Assembly: GCA_002007465.1 (NCBI GenBank)
Contig: LNAC01000747.1
Span: 441,908 to 505,907, forward strand
DNA length: 64,000 nt
Source: Ailurus styani
Lineage: Eukaryota; Chordata; Mammalia; Carnivora; Ailuridae
Direction of reading: 5' to 3'
The notes under the pieces were generated by a model that did no database searches, was not told the origin of the DNA, and was given only the letters and a program-made list of their open reading frames with translations. Positions 45,158 to 55,829 of this stretch are shown here, piece by piece; the stretch's first letter is position 1, and the number at the start of each line of letters is the position of its first letter. The position numbers and the translations under genes were made by a program.

Positions 45158-45360
45158 TTTTTAATTTTTTTAAAGATTTTATTATTTATTTGACACATAG
45201 AGAGAGATCACAAGTAGACAGAGAGGCAGGCAGAGAGAGAGGAGGAAGCAGGCTCCCTGCTGAGCAGAGAGTCGGACACGGGGCTCAATCCCAGGACCCT
45301 GGGATCATGACCTGAGCCGAAGGCAGGGGCTTTAACCCACTGTGCCACCCAGGTGCCCCT
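45158..45360 (-). mobile_element. Can-SINE, minus strand, mustelid-type subfamily
   Basis: GATCACAAGTAGACAGAGAG, head TGCCACCCAGGTGCCCC. AATTCTCAGTTTATTT (45142-45157) and AATTCTCAGTTCATTT (45361-45376), 15 of 16 identical. Confidence 0.96.
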
Positions 45361-45381
45361 AATTCTCAGTTCATTTAAAGC

Positions 45382-45603
45382 AGGGGGCAGCAAACTTTTT
45401 ATATGAAGAACCGATAGCCCATATTTTAGACTTTGTGTACCATCCTCTTTATGTCACAGTTATTCACCTCCAACATTGTAATGTGAAAGCTGCCATAGAT
45501 AATACATAAATGAATAAATGTAGTCATGTTCCAATAATACTTTATTTACAAAAATAAGCAGTGGGCCTGAATTGGCTTATAAGCTATACAGTTGTTGATT
45601 CCA
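45382..45603 (+). repeat. hAT-type non-autonomous DNA transposon relic
   Basis: CAGGGGGCAGCAAACTTTTT, ATATTTTAGACTTTGTGTAC, GAAAGCTGCCATAGATAATA, GTTCCAATAATACTTTATTT, ACAAAAATAAGCAGTGGGCC. This is the order of a widespread mammalian MITE whose ends read CAGGGGTCGGCAAACT. Family name not certain. Confidence 0.75.
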
Positions 45604-45637
45604 AATCTTGTAAAATATCCTGAAATTTTTCTTTCTT

Positions 45638-45830
45638 TTTTAAAAAATATTTTATTTATTTACTTGAAAGAGAGAAAGAGAGAGAGGTCAGGGGCAGGAG
45701 CAGAGGGAGAGGGAAGGGCAGACTGTGCTGAATACCAAACCTGATGTGGGGCCCAATCTCACAAGCCCAAGATCATGACCTGAGCTGAAATCAAGAGTCG
45801 GGCACTTAAACTACTGAAACACTCAGGTGC
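45638..45830 (-). mobile_element. Can-SINE, minus strand, older
   Basis: AATATTTTATTTATTTACTT, AGATCATGACCTGAGCTGAA, head AACACTCAGGTGCC. CTGAAATTTTTCTTTCTT (45620-45637) and CTGAAATTTTTCATTCTT (45831-45848), 17 of 18 identical. Confidence 0.95.
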
Positions 45831-46004
45831 CTGAAATTTTTCATTCTTAATATCTCTGTTTATATGCAAGTATAATCCCTCAAATTAAGGCTTCATTATC
45901 ACAAGCTTTCTCTATTTATATTTTGGACCCTCAGAATCATTATAATTTCATTCAGGTTTCTTTCTACCATCTACCAAAATGGAGGCTCTACCTTCTGTTT
46001 TAGT

Positions 46005-46437
46005 TAGGACATATTAAACTTATATAACAGAGTTCTCCAAAAACAATGGCTAAAAGAATATTGAAATTCATTACGCTTTCTCACAAAAGTCCAAGTTGAA
46101 TGTTTGAGGAGGGTGGACATCATGTTGTCATTCAGGAACTCATGCAAGCCCTGGGTATGTTACCTCAGTGGTGGTGTCCAAGAATGCTGTGGTAGTTTCC
46201 ATTCCAGCCAGCGGAGAAGATGAAAGAGTGTATGGGGTAGGCATACTCATACTCTTACCTTGTATCAGAGGTGGCACATATCCTTCATACTCATATTTGG
46301 AGGTAGCTTAGTCACAGAACCATAATCAACCATAAAAGATACTGAGGGATGTAGTGTATCCATGTTCCCAGCTATAACTTTATACTATGAAAAATTAGAG
46401 GACAGATTTTAATGGATAATAGCAATCTCTGCCACCT
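46005..46437 (+). repeat. Unassigned old interspersed repeat (second family, copy 2)
   Basis: ATATAACAGAGTTCTCC, AAAACAATGGCTAAAAGAAT, CATTACGCTTTCTCACA, GAGGTAGCTTAGTCACAGAA and AATAGCAATCTCTGCCACC form the ordered start-to-end landmarks of a common mammalian repeat. See 37505-38020 for the other copy. Confidence 0.5.
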
Positions 46438-46605
46438 CCAATGTTAGAATTATCCCTGTTTCCCTTTGTTTGATTATAAAGTCTACCACATTTTTACAGG
46501 CTAAAATTGCAAAGTGGACCTTTAAAATTGACAGGCATGATTAGCACTTGATAAAGAAAAGAGAATCAGAAAGGAGATGACAGCTAAGAGGAGTTAAGTT
46601 AGTCT

Positions 46606-46670
46606 TTGTCCTATGTATCCTTCTAATACAAAGGCCAAAAAGGCTTACATTTCCATCTGAGAAACACAGT
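46606..46670 (+). repeat. Segment homologous to 44852-44920
   Basis: GTATCCTTCTAATACAAAGG, CCAAAAAGGCTTACATTTCC and CTGAGAAACACAG align with the earlier copy at roughly three quarters identity over 65 bp, same orientation. Family unknown. Confidence 0.55.
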
Positions 46671-46780
46671 AGAAGGGTGAATCTATTTCATTTGGCAACA
46701 GAGAGACAGCCAACTTTCAGAAACTATTCTAAGGTAGATATTAATGTGAAATTAAAAGAAAGAAAGAAAGAAAGAAAATC

Positions 46781-46980
46781 TTGGGGGCCCTGGGTGGCTC
46801 AGTCAGTTAAGTGTCTATGTTCTGCTCAGGTCATGATCCCGGAGTCCAGGGATCGAGCCCCGCATGGGCTTCCTGCTCAGCAGGAAGCCTGCTTCTCCCT
46901 CTCCCACTCCCCCTTCTTGTGTTCACGTTCTCCGTCTCTCTTGCTGTCGAATAGATAAATAAAATCTTAAAAAAAAAAAG
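46781..46980 (+). mobile_element. Can-SINE, plus strand
   Basis: GGGGGCCCTGGGTGGCTCAG, TCATGATCCCGGAGTCC, tail AATAGATAAATAAAATCTT and A's. It inserted beside a (GAAA)n run (46756-46777); AAAGAAAATC recurs at 46771 and 46984 as probable duplication. Confidence 0.94.
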
Positions 46981-46993
46981 AAAAAAGAAAATC

Positions 46994-48439
46994 ATATGTA
47001 GTTTGAAACTAAATGCATAAGTCCATTTTACACTGGTTCCATCAAAAACTCCTGGCATATAAATTTGATCCCCAAATGCTCTGTATCTCTAATTAACCAT
47101 ATGATGGGGACACTATTAGTCATTAGGGTCAGTGGCCAGAAAAATAGTGGGAGTGGCATGTTGGAAGCTACCATCACACCACATCTGTCTGTCTCTGTAT
47201 CTAGGCATAATAACCTTCAGAGAATAAGGGCTGTGACTTCTTTTATTCCCTTCACATCTCTTTTTGGTCACTTCCAATTCAAAACCTTACAGGGAAGCAG
47301 ACTCCAGTAACTAAAGTCCCAGCCTAATCAAGCAGAGGAGTGCAAATCCCCACAGATGTGAACATGCATAGCAGATTTTTTAAAATAAAAAAGTAGATAT
47401 TTGCACTTTTGCTCTGAGCTTTAACAGCCTCCTTCCTAGCCTAGGAAAAATTTTACGAGTCTATTTTACAAGATTTTTAGAAAGCAGGGATTACAGTTGT
47501 CATTCCATCACCAAGATCAGCATCCTTGGAAAGATGCTTAAATTATCTGTAAGGTAATAAACTTATTTGAAAAATTAAGGGGTGGGAGTAGGTGATTTCT
47601 AAGTTCCCATCTTGCTCTTTGCTTCTAATCATACATGTAAAGTGTTCTTTTTCTTTTGAATGAGACTCTCACAGAGCTCAATTCTTAATAATAGAAACCT
47701 AGAGATTTTTTTCCAAATGTTATTCCATTTAGAAAGACTCTCCCATCATAAGCACAATATAATTCTACTTTCAAAAGCAAGGAGTCATGTTCAAATACAA
47801 CTTTGATCTGCCTTCCCATTAGATATGCATAATAGAGTAATTGAAAAAAAAGAAATGTAGTACATTACTGAGCTTCAATTAAATTTCAGAGCTGGAATGC
47901 ATACACAGGGAAATAGTCAACCACAGTTTAATGCATTTAAAATTGCAGATGTCGTTAGTGTTGTACATTAACAAAGCACAAATGAACTGTCTCATGCCAT
48001 TAGCTTTTAAAAACCACTTCACATGCATTTATATTCAAAATTCAAATACATTATTTTAAACAAGAAATTGTGTGTGATTTGTAGCTTATAATATGAATCA
48101 ATATGAATATATCCTCTTCATTTCATTTTCATGTTGCAAAAAAAGGCATAATGTATATAAAAACACTCAATATACATAATATCATTTTACTTCAACCAAA
48201 ATATTTTTTTAAAACTTGTGTATTGATGGATTTGATTATTTTTTCTAGATTGGGTATTAGAATACTAATTTCGATGTTCTTGAATTATGTATAATTATAT
48301 GTTAACCAAAAATTTTTAAAATGAACAAGTACAAAAATAGTTTACATTGGGTTGCACTCCATTGACCATCTTTTTCTTATCATTTTTTCTGCATTTTAAT
48401 TAATCAAACCATGACATTGTTCCCAAGCTGAGGTCTTTG
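46994..48439. other. Repeat-poor stretch
   Basis: 1.4 kb without a recognisable element, increasingly AT-rich towards 48300. Confidence 0.4.
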
Positions 48440-48615
48440 TATCCCAAATTTTGTATTTTAAATTACCTAAAGCTTATGTTAAAAATTTATACTTCCTTGG
48501 TCCTACCTCTGTCGTTCTTTTTGGTCTTCTGTTTGGATAGAACTTGAAGGTCTGAACTGTGAGCAAGTTTCCCAGATAATGCTGATGCATAGCCAACATT
48601 GTAAACCACTACTCA
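48440..48615 (+). repeat. hAT-Charlie-type relic
   Basis: TTAAAAATTTATACTTCCTT, GTTTCCCAGATAATGCTGAT, GCATAGCCAACATTGTAAAC and CACTACTCAAAT resemble the right half of a MITE with CCCAGGTGATGCTGATGC and ACCACACTTTGAGTAG. Confidence 0.5.
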
Positions 48616-49139
48616 AATATTTTCAAGCACAGCTGTATTCAACTGAATAATGATGAAAGACACTTTAAAATACACACCTTCCCAATTTCCAATCCCTGTA
48701 TCCCTGTCCTCCCTTGTTTTACAGTGCTTGATTGGCTTGCCCTCTCACTAATTCTTTCCTGGGGTGTCATGGAAATATTCCTGACTAGTTACCTTCCTCC
48801 CATCTCCCATTTCTCCCACTAGGCTCATCTGTCATTGGCACCAGTGTACATTTTTCTCAAATGTAAGTTTCATCACATGACTACTTTGCAAAATCAAGCC
48901 ACAAATCTACCTAGAGTCGTATTGGCCTTTTATTCTCCAATAGAAAATATATTGATGATAAAGTATTCATGTTTTCTTCATCCTGATGGTTCCTTTTTGA
49001 CTCAATAATCAAAGAAATTAAAAGGGCTTTCCGACAGTATATTTGAGAAAAGTATGGCAACGTTGTCAATTCTAGCCATACAGCAACATCTCTAGGGATT
49101 TACGGTTCTAGCTCTAGATGCAGAGCCCCTGTCCCGTAA
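48616..49139. other. No confident feature (possibly upstream L2)
   Basis: TTTCATCACATGACTACTTT near 48865 could be the start of the L2 below, too weak to include. Confidence 0.35.
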
Positions 49140-49444
49140 GTTAATGCCTACTCTGTCCAATTAAGTAACTTCATTTCTACGCCTTTGCACTTTGCTACTT
49201 TCTTCCACCTTTACCCCTAGAGATACACTGGTCTCTGGCCTGTAACACTTCCTCTTCTTGGTTTGGGCTCCTCCTCACATATTAGCATGGCTAACTCCTA
49301 ACAACTAGATTCTATTCCTTCCAAAAAGCCAGGTGGGGTGATATACCTCCTAAGTGCCCAGCAGCATCTAGTACTTCCCCTCCTGGAAAACAGATGCCCT
49401 ATTTTGTAAGTATTAGTTGACTTGCTAGTTTGAGCTTTGAACTT

Positions 49445-49675
49445 GGTGATTTTCAATTTCAGCACTGTTGACCTTTTAGGCTGGATGAGTCTTAGTTAGG
49501 GACAATGGAGGGGTAGCTGTCATCTGCACTGTAGGATATTGAGCAGTATTGCTGGCCTTTAACTACTGGATGCTGATAGCACTTCCCTCCATCCCCAGTT
49601 GTGACATTCAACTATGTCTCCAGATATTGCCAAATGTTCCTGGGGAGAAAAATTGACCCCAGTTAGGAATCACTG
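49445..49675 (+). mobile_element. MER5A-type (hAT-Charlie) DNA transposon
   Basis: CAGCACTGTTGACCTTTTAG, GCACTGTAGGATATTGAGCA, CCCCAGTTGTGACATTCAAC, TATGTCTCCAGATATTGCC, AAATGTTCCTGGGGAG and CCCAGTTAGGAATCACTG reproduce MER5A from end to end (GCGCTATTGACATTTTGGG ... GTTGAGAACCACTG). It sits in the L2 above. Confidence 0.88.
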
Positions 49676-49812
49676 TTCTAGAGAAGTAGATCTCAATCTT
49701 GGTTGCTAATGAGAATTTTCTGGGGAATTAAAAAAAAAATCTATGTCTGGCTGTGACTCAAGAGATTCTGTTTTAATCGGTTTGGTTTGAGATGGCATTT
49801 AATCAGAATTCA
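49676..49812 (+). repeat. Second hAT-type relic adjoining MER5A
   Basis: ATCTCAATCTTGGTTGCTAA, TGAGAATTTTCTGGGG, CTCAAGAGATTCTGTTTTAA and GGTTTGGTTTGAGATGGCAT resemble a MITE with CTCAACCTTGGCTGCA...AATCACCTGGGGAG and AGATTCTGATTTAATTGG. Confidence 0.6.
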
Positions 49813-50094
49813 AAATAAAGAATAAGAAAAAGGAAGGGAAAACTTGACACATAGCTTACATTAGTCACAGAAGTAAGGGCTCTGTCTATCTTACTTATGG
49901 AATATTACCAGCACATAATAAGATCTAACACTTTTTAAGGAATAAGTAGATGTTTTAGAATGATGAAATAAATAAATGAATGAATTCAGCTCCCTGTGCT
50001 TCTCTATCTTACAGACACGCTTCTACATTTTATTGTAGTTCTCAGTTCACTTGCTTATCTCTGTTTAATGCATTCTTTAAAGTAATATCCATTC

Positions 50095-50168
50095 TAGCAG
50101 AGCACTTGGTGTATATTTGACAACTAATAAGTACTTTTGAAAGGATGAAGTAATAAATGAATGAGTGA
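50095..50168 (+). repeat. L2-like 3' tail fragment
   Basis: CAGAGCACTTGGTGTATATT, CTAATAAGTACTTTTGAAAG and AATAAATGAATGAGTG resemble the L2/MIR end CAGTGCCTGGCACATAGTAGG...AATAAATG. Confidence 0.45.
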
Positions 50169-50339
50169 CTGAAGAAACAGCTTTTCATACCTACCCCATT
50201 CTTACCGTGACAGAGAGTAGTGGTTTGCAGTTTGTTATCATTAAATTTTGCCAAATCAGTATCCATTCTCACTTTTGTCTCAAGCAAAAATATTCTCATT
50301 TTATTAAAGAAGAAAAGTTCCAGTTCAAAAACTGATTCT

Positions 50340-50575
50340 CCAGCCTTTTTGTAGTTGGGTGTAGCTATGAGACTATATCTGGCCAGTGAGATATAAGAAG
50401 AAGCTGTTGAATGGGATTTCTGGAGAAGTTCATTAAAAGAGAGAAAGAAAATGATGTCTCTTTCTATCTTCCCTCTCCTCATTTCTTGCTCCCTAATACA
50501 GATGGCTGAAGCTCTAAATGCCATTTTGGACTACAAGGTGACTTGTATAATGAAAGCCATTTGGTCAAGGTAAGA
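50340..50575 (+). repeat. Old interspersed repeat, unassigned
   Basis: TAGTTGGGTGTAGCTATGAG, CTGGCCAGTGAGATATAAG, ATGGCTGAAGCTCTAAATGC, CATTTTGGACTACAAGGTGA. This order (GGCCAATGAGATGTGAGC ... CATCTTGGACCATGAGGTGA) is common in mammals; name not recalled with certainty. A 160-codon minus frame crossing it (50042-50524) is considered chance. Confidence 0.5.
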
Positions 50576-52149
50576 AGCAAAAAACATAAAAATCCTGTGT
50601 TAACATACCAGCCCTAAATGGTCCACCTTTGCACACTTAGGCTTAATTGAGAGAAAATAAAATTCAATCTTGTTTCTGACCTTTGTCACTAGCAGCTTAA
50701 ATGCAATTCTTAACACTACAATAGTCAAGAGAACACAGTCTGTTGAAAAGGCCTATTTTCTTCCTCTCTCCCTCATTAGACTACACACATTTCAGAGGAA
50801 GAAGGCATGTATTTTATTTATGTTTCATTTTATCATAATGTTTATGAGGATGGATATATCATCCTATAGTTTGGGAGTATACATTTTGATCCGGCCTCTT
50901 ATATTAAACTAGTGTGTTCCTTTATGAAAATCATGGCTAGAGTGTTCTTTTGGAATTCTGGAATGTGCCCTCAATACATGTCTAAATAATGTTCGCCTGC
51001 CTTTAATGGGCATTTTCTTGCTGTGAACTTTCTGTTCATGTAAGAATGCTTCCTTGCAAAGCTTGCATTAAGGATCTTAAGCTACACATAAAAAAATGAC
51101 TGGCATGCCTGCTGTTAAGGAGTTGTTTTTAGAAAAATAAAGCTTTTCCTTCCAGCAAGATTCAGCTATCTAAATTCACCCAAATGGAATGGAAATTGCC
51201 CTCTTAACTAATTATACACTTGGAAATGTTCACTTAAGGATAATTGTCTCTTGATAATCACCTCACCATCCACCATCTTTAAGAGGTGAGGAAGTGATTG
51301 TTCAATATCCCTTTGGACATTTCAATGGAGAGATTGTGAAAATACTGTAAGCTTTTGCTGAGAGAACTCTGAAATATTTATAGGCTTCAAATTTTCCCCC
51401 TAATTGCTTTAAAATATGCACTTATTAACATGATCCCTTATTTCCTCTCAGCAAACCGAAATAAAAAAAGTAATAAGAAGCTTTGTCAATTTATTTTCTT
51501 GTAAGACTTACATCACATTCTTCAACAATTTAAGAAAAAGCTGGATTTTTGTTACCCATTTTTTCTCCATGTATTTGGGTCTTATTTTTTCTCATGTAAG
51601 TAAATAAGAAAAATACTACCTTACTGTGGAAAAATAAAAAAAAATTACATTGAAATAAACTTTATGATAGCAATTCCATCACAAATACAGAAGAAATCAT
51701 TTACTTTCAAAGTAATCATTTGAAAGGCACATGACTTAGTCTATATCAGACAATGATGTGGATGGAGGACACGTGCCCACATTACAGTCATTGACAGAAA
51801 ATAAAAATGATGGAGTATATTTAACCCAGCTGTTTCAAACCAAGTGAAAAGCAATTAATTTTGCAGCAGTTCTAAAATATCTGGAGTATAATTTTGTTAT
51901 TGATTTACTGAAACTATACTAGAGACACTGCTTTAACTTGTAAGCTTTAATTCTCTTACTAATCCTTGGAGTGTATTTACAGAAGTGTTTGCCATTTGTC
52001 TGGATATTGCATTCTATTAGAGAGATGCGTAAGAAGCATTTCAGTTTATTGAAACAACATGGTCCTTCCTTTGAAAAATTATATACATTACATTCTTTGC
52101 ATTTTAAAAAAAATTACTGTAATTAATACTTTCTTGAATAGCTTCCCCC
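50576..52149. other. Repeat-poor block of about 1.6 kb
   Basis: No interspersed repeat recognised; balanced, non-repetitive sequence. Candidate for conserved non-coding DNA on that ground only. Confidence 0.4.
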
Positions 52150-52390
52150 CGGACCAGGAAAAATTGATTAGGGAGAGTGTCTGGCATAATATCTAATCCC
52201 AGAAGATGCAAGTGAAGGACAAATGCACCTGACAAGGAGATTGTACATGTAGTGAGGAATTTAGAGCCCATGAACTGAAAGTATTTTGAGAAAGGAGTTG
52301 TCGACACTGCCAAAAACTGCCGAGAAGCCAAGCAAAACAGGGAATAAATAGTGGACTTGAGCTCTAGTGTTCCCTGGGTAATTGATGGGG
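52150..52390 (+). repeat. Ancient unassigned interspersed repeat, copy 5
   Basis: GAGAAAGGAGTTGTCGACAC, TGCCAAAAACTGCCGAGAAG and CCAAGCAAAACAGGGAAT fit the family segment reading GGAGGGAGTGATCAACTG, TCAAATGCTGCTGAGAGG, TCAAGTAAGATGAGG. Confidence 0.5.
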
Positions 52391-52879
52391 TGACTCTGTA
52401 TGTTGTGGTTCAGACGGGGGCACCCTTTAACATCAAGTTATGATGTCGAATATTGTTATTTCTACCCTGACCGCCAAAAGGAGTCACCAATTTTCTTTAC
52501 AAGAAAAATAACTATTTTTCCATTAACATTTTATTTTATAACTTATATTTTCAATGTCTTATTAAAAGTATCAAATACGAATAATTATAATCTTCAACAT
52601 ATGCTGTAAAATGGTAGTTTACATAATTCTCTAAGACACGATGTCCTATAAAGGCCCAACCTCTAATGTGTTTTCTTCACCCAAAAACTCAGAATCACAT
52701 TTGTTGTTCTCACCATATTTCCTTTCTACACATTTTATTTTAAACACCAGAAAAATTGAACTATATTATATTTAAGCCTCGTTCTGAATTATGAGTAGTG
52801 GCACTGTCTAAATTCATGCGTATACATATTCATATACCTACAGACACATATTACATATATCCATTGTGTGGATTCCAGC
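52391..52879. other. No recognised feature
   Basis: AT-rich. Confidence 0.4.
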
Positions 52880-53879
52880 TACTGTCTAGTGTCCTTTTAT
52901 TTCACCCTAAAGACCTTCATTCTTTATTATTTTTTAGAACGGTTCTGCTAGGAATGTTTAATTTCTCCTTCATTTCGGAAGGAGAGTTTTGCCGGATAGA
53001 GAATTCTTCTCTGACAGAATTTTCTCTTGGCACTTTGAAGACGTTATCTCACTGCCATCTGGCCTCCACGGTTTCTGTGAGAACCCGCTGTCGGTCTTCC
53101 TGATGATCCCTTGAATGGAAGACTCTCTACTCTCATGCTGCCTTCAAGATTGTCTAACTTTAAAAGTGTGGTTTTAGGGTTTCTTGGTCTGGACTTCTTT
53201 GAGGGCATCCAGCGGGAGTTGGTTGAGCTTCTTGGAGGTGTAGATTAACATTTTCCATCAATTTGGGACTTTGAGGCATTATTTCTTCCAACATTCAGAC
53301 TGTCCCTTTCTCTATCTCTCCTTCTGTTGGGGCCTGAGGACATGCATGTTGGCATGCTTGATGTCAGCCTCCCATAGGTCTGTCAGGCTCTTTTCGTTTT
53401 TCAGTCTTTCTTTTTTTCTTTTAGTATTTCTCAGACTATATCGTTTCAACTGATCTACTTTCAAGTTCATCGATTCTTTCTGTGACCTTCTCAAATCTGT
53501 TATTGAGTGCTTCCAGTAAATTTTTTATTGTGGCTATTTCATTGTCAACTCCAGGATTTCTAATTTTTTTATTTTTTAAAAGTAATTTTTTTATCTTTTT
53601 GATTTTTCTCTTTCCATACATTGATCTCATGCTTTCTTTTAGTTCTTTAGACATGTTTCCCTTTAATTCTTTGAACATATTTAAAATAGGTTGTTTTAGG
53701 TATTTAGTAAATCCACTATCTGCGCCTCCTCTGGTACATTGTCTAGTGATTGCTGGTTTTCTCTAGGTATGGACCATAATTTCTTTGCTTTTTTACATGT
53801 CTCTCTCTCTCTTTTTTTTTTTTTTTTTTGCTTGTTTGAAAATTGGACAGTTTCTTATAATGTGGCAACTCTGGGAGTC

Positions 53880-54330
53880 TATATATATATATGTTTTTAA
53901 GATTTTATTTATTTGGGGGGCGCCTGGGTGGCTCAGTGGGTTAAAGCCTCTGCCTTTGGCTCAGGTCATGATCTCAGGGTCCTGGGATTGAGCCCCGCAT
54001 CCGGCTCCCTGCTCAGCAGGGAGCCTGCTTCCTCCTCTCTCTCTGCTTGCCTCTCTGCCTACTTGTGATCTCTCTCTCTCTCTCTCTGTCAAATAAATAA
54101 ATAAAATCTTAAAAAAAAGATTTTATTTATTTGGGAGAGAGAAAGAGAGAGTGCCTGAACAAGAGCATGAGCACAAGGTTGGGGGGAGGGCAGAGCCGGG
54201 GAGCGACAGACTGTGAGGGAGAAGTAGACTCCCGGCTGAGCAAGGAGATGGAGGGGCTTGATCCCAAGATCCTGGGATCATGACCTGAGCAGAAGACAGA
54301 GGCTTCATGACTGAGCCACCCAGGGGCCCA
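53880..54330 (-). mobile_element. Can-SINE, minus strand, itself split by a younger SINE
   Basis: Tail piece 53895-53917 and body 54117-54330 (GATCATGACCTGAGCAGAAG, head GAGCCACCCAGGGGCCC). Outer duplication TCTGGGAGTC at 53870-53879 and 54331-54340. Confidence 0.94.
53918..54116 (+). mobile_element. Can-SINE, plus strand, mustelid-type, nested in the SINE above
   Basis: GGCGCCTGGGTGGCTCAG, GCCTACTTGTGATCTC, tail AAATAAATAAATAAAATCTT. Perfect 19-bp duplication AAGATTTTATTTATTTGGG (53899-53917, 54117-54135), taken from the host SINE's own tail region. Confidence 0.97.
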
Positions 54331-55270
54331 TCTGGGAGTCATTCTCTCCCCTCCTCATGGATTTCAGTTGCTGCTTGTTGTCACTGTTGCTGTTTGTCTG
54401 TTCAGCGACTTTTCTCAACTAATTTTGTAAAGGCTTTATTCTTTGTATCTCGTGGCCACTGGAATCTTTGTTCATTAGCTTAGTGATCAACGAATTATTG
54501 GAGAGAGATACCCTTATATGCCTGGAACAGAATACCCCTGTCTTTGCAGAGAAACTCCAAGTGTACATCAGAGCACCCTTCAAGACTGAGTCAGGCAGTG
54601 TACATCCCTCTGGGCCTTACCATTTCTTTCCTGTGCTTTCAGAGTGTCAAGGTTAGCCAGAGAGAAGAGCTCCAGGCCTCCTCAGGACTTTCCTGAGTCT
54701 ATCCACAGCCCTGCTCATGTGTGTATGGCCTTCTCCATTCCCATTCCCAGGGATATGTCAAAACTTTTCGAAATCCTTATTTCCCAAAGAATCTCATTCT
54801 TTCACCCTTTCTTTCTAACATTTGGGTCAGTTCTTTGTTTTCTCAATCTCTATCCATTGCTTCAGGCAACAGTGACTAAAATATTTGTCCCTTGTTTTTT
54901 CTTTTTGACAAATGACTCGCCCTGCCCACCCCTCCCCCAGCCAGACAGAAGCTTTAGCACTAAGCAAGTTCTACCTTAGGTGAGATAAAGAAAGACAAGC
55001 TTTTTGGGCTGGCCTTGCAGGGACTCATCAGACAGTGAACGAAGGACAAGTCTTTGCAAGTAAGCCCATTCTGGTCACTTTAGTACGGGTAACAGGGTTG
55101 TGGGCTGTTATTTTGAAGGCTGCAGCTGAGCTGCGGTCAGGGTAAATTAGAATTCCATAAAGCCTGCCGTTCTTTCTGAGATCCAGCTGTTGTTGTTTTA
55201 TAAGTAGTTTCTGGGTTGCTGCAAGTTTCTGATAAATTTCCAGAGTTCCACAAAGAGACCCATTCTACAA

Positions 55271-55640
55271 ATGTATAAGTTTATAAATTTTCACTGCTTC
55301 ATATCTTACACAAAACTTGGCATTATCAGTCTTTAATTTTAATCATTCTGGCTAACGCTTAGTAGGATTTCATTTAATTTGCGGATCCCTATGGACAATT
55401 TGAATACCCACTTTTTTGTACTTTCTTTGGTTTTTTTTCAAATATTTTGCCTATTTGTCTATAGAACTATCTTTTAAAAATATTGATTTGTGAGAGCCAA
55501 TCAGAAGGTCTTAAATTTATTGTAGCTAACTTTAACATTTTTTAGCTTCATGCTTATCTCTTTGTGTTTTCTATCTAAAGATTTTTTTGCCCACCTTTCA
55601 AGGTCATTGGATTATCATTTAGGAGTAACTATTAAAACTA
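55271..55640 (-). mobile_element. Ancient L1 ORF2 fragment (minus strand)
   Basis: TAATTTTAATCATTCTGGCT, TTCATTTAATTTGCGGATCC, CAAATATTTTGCCTATTTG, TTTGCCCACCTTTCAAGGTC resemble the complement of L1 ORF2 (TTAGCCATTCTG, TTTGCATTTCCC, TCTTTGCC...AAGGTC). Frames destroyed. Confidence 0.55.
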
Positions 55641-55649
55641 GTGCATATT

Positions 55650-55789
55650 GGGGCAGCTGTGTCGGTCAGTTGGTTATGCATTTTACTCTTGATTTCAGCT
55701 CAGGTTTTGATCTCAGGGTCGTGAGTTCAAGCCCTGCACTGGGCTCCACAATTCTGAAGGGAGCCTACTTAAAAAAAAAAAAAAAATTT
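55650..55789 (+). mobile_element. Short, old Can-SINE (plus strand)
   Basis: GGGGCAGCTGTGTCGGTCAG, TTACTCTTGATTTCAGCTC, GGGTCGTGAGTTCAAGCCC, GGGAGCCTACTTAAAAAAA. Lacks the CT-rich region. Flanks AAAACTAGTGCATATT (55634) and AAAGCTACTGCATATT (55790) match at 14 of 16. Confidence 0.9.
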
Positions 55790-55829
55790 AAAGCTACTGC
55801 ATATTCAATAATATAGTATACCACTTCTG

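Larger units (their letters stand above)
49140..49984 (+). repeat. L2 LINE 3' region, interrupted by two DNA transposons
   Basis: CTACGCCTTTGCACTTTGCT, CATGGCTAACTCCTAACAAC, CCAGCAGCATCTAGTACTTC precede the interruption. AGTAAGGGCTCTGTCTATC, ATTACCAGCACATAATAAG and AAATAAATAAATGAATGAA follow it. Together these are L2 landmarks in order, ending in the typical TGAATGAATG tail. Confidence 0.65.
52880..55270 (-). mobile_element. L1 5' region (5'UTR), old, minus strand, with nested SINEs
   Basis: Plus-strand landmarks are TTAATTTCTCCTTCATTTCG, ATCTCACTGCCATCTGGCC, GCTTCTTGGAGGTGTAGATT, ATTATTTCTTCCAACATTC, CATGTTGGCATGCTTGATG, TTTCAAGTTCATCGATTCTT, and after the SINEs CAACTAATTTTGTAAAGGC, GTGTACATCAGAGCACCC and GAGAAGAGCTCCAGGCC. 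They occur in the order expected for the reverse complement of an old mammalian L1 5' region. Frames such as 53436-53678 (minus) encode LEALNNRFEKVTERIDELES, L1 ORF1-like or 5'-region coiled-coil coding. Confidence 0.8.

Noticed and set aside
50042..50524. 160-codon minus-strand open frame, the longest in the window
   Set aside because: It crosses an L2-like tail and an old interspersed repeat, is low in coding character and has no recognised domain; the length is unexceptional for 64 kb of AT-rich DNA.
51256..51294. Hairpin TCACCTC...GAGGTGA
   Set aside because: A 7-bp stem with a long loop is expected by chance; no terminator or RNA gene context.
53436..53678. Coiled-coil-like minus frame as a gene
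   Set aside because: It is part of the old L1 5'/ORF1 region on the minus strand.
53881..53893. TATATATATATATG as a promoter TATA box
   Set aside because: A short AT microsatellite at the SINE-L1 junction with no initiation context.
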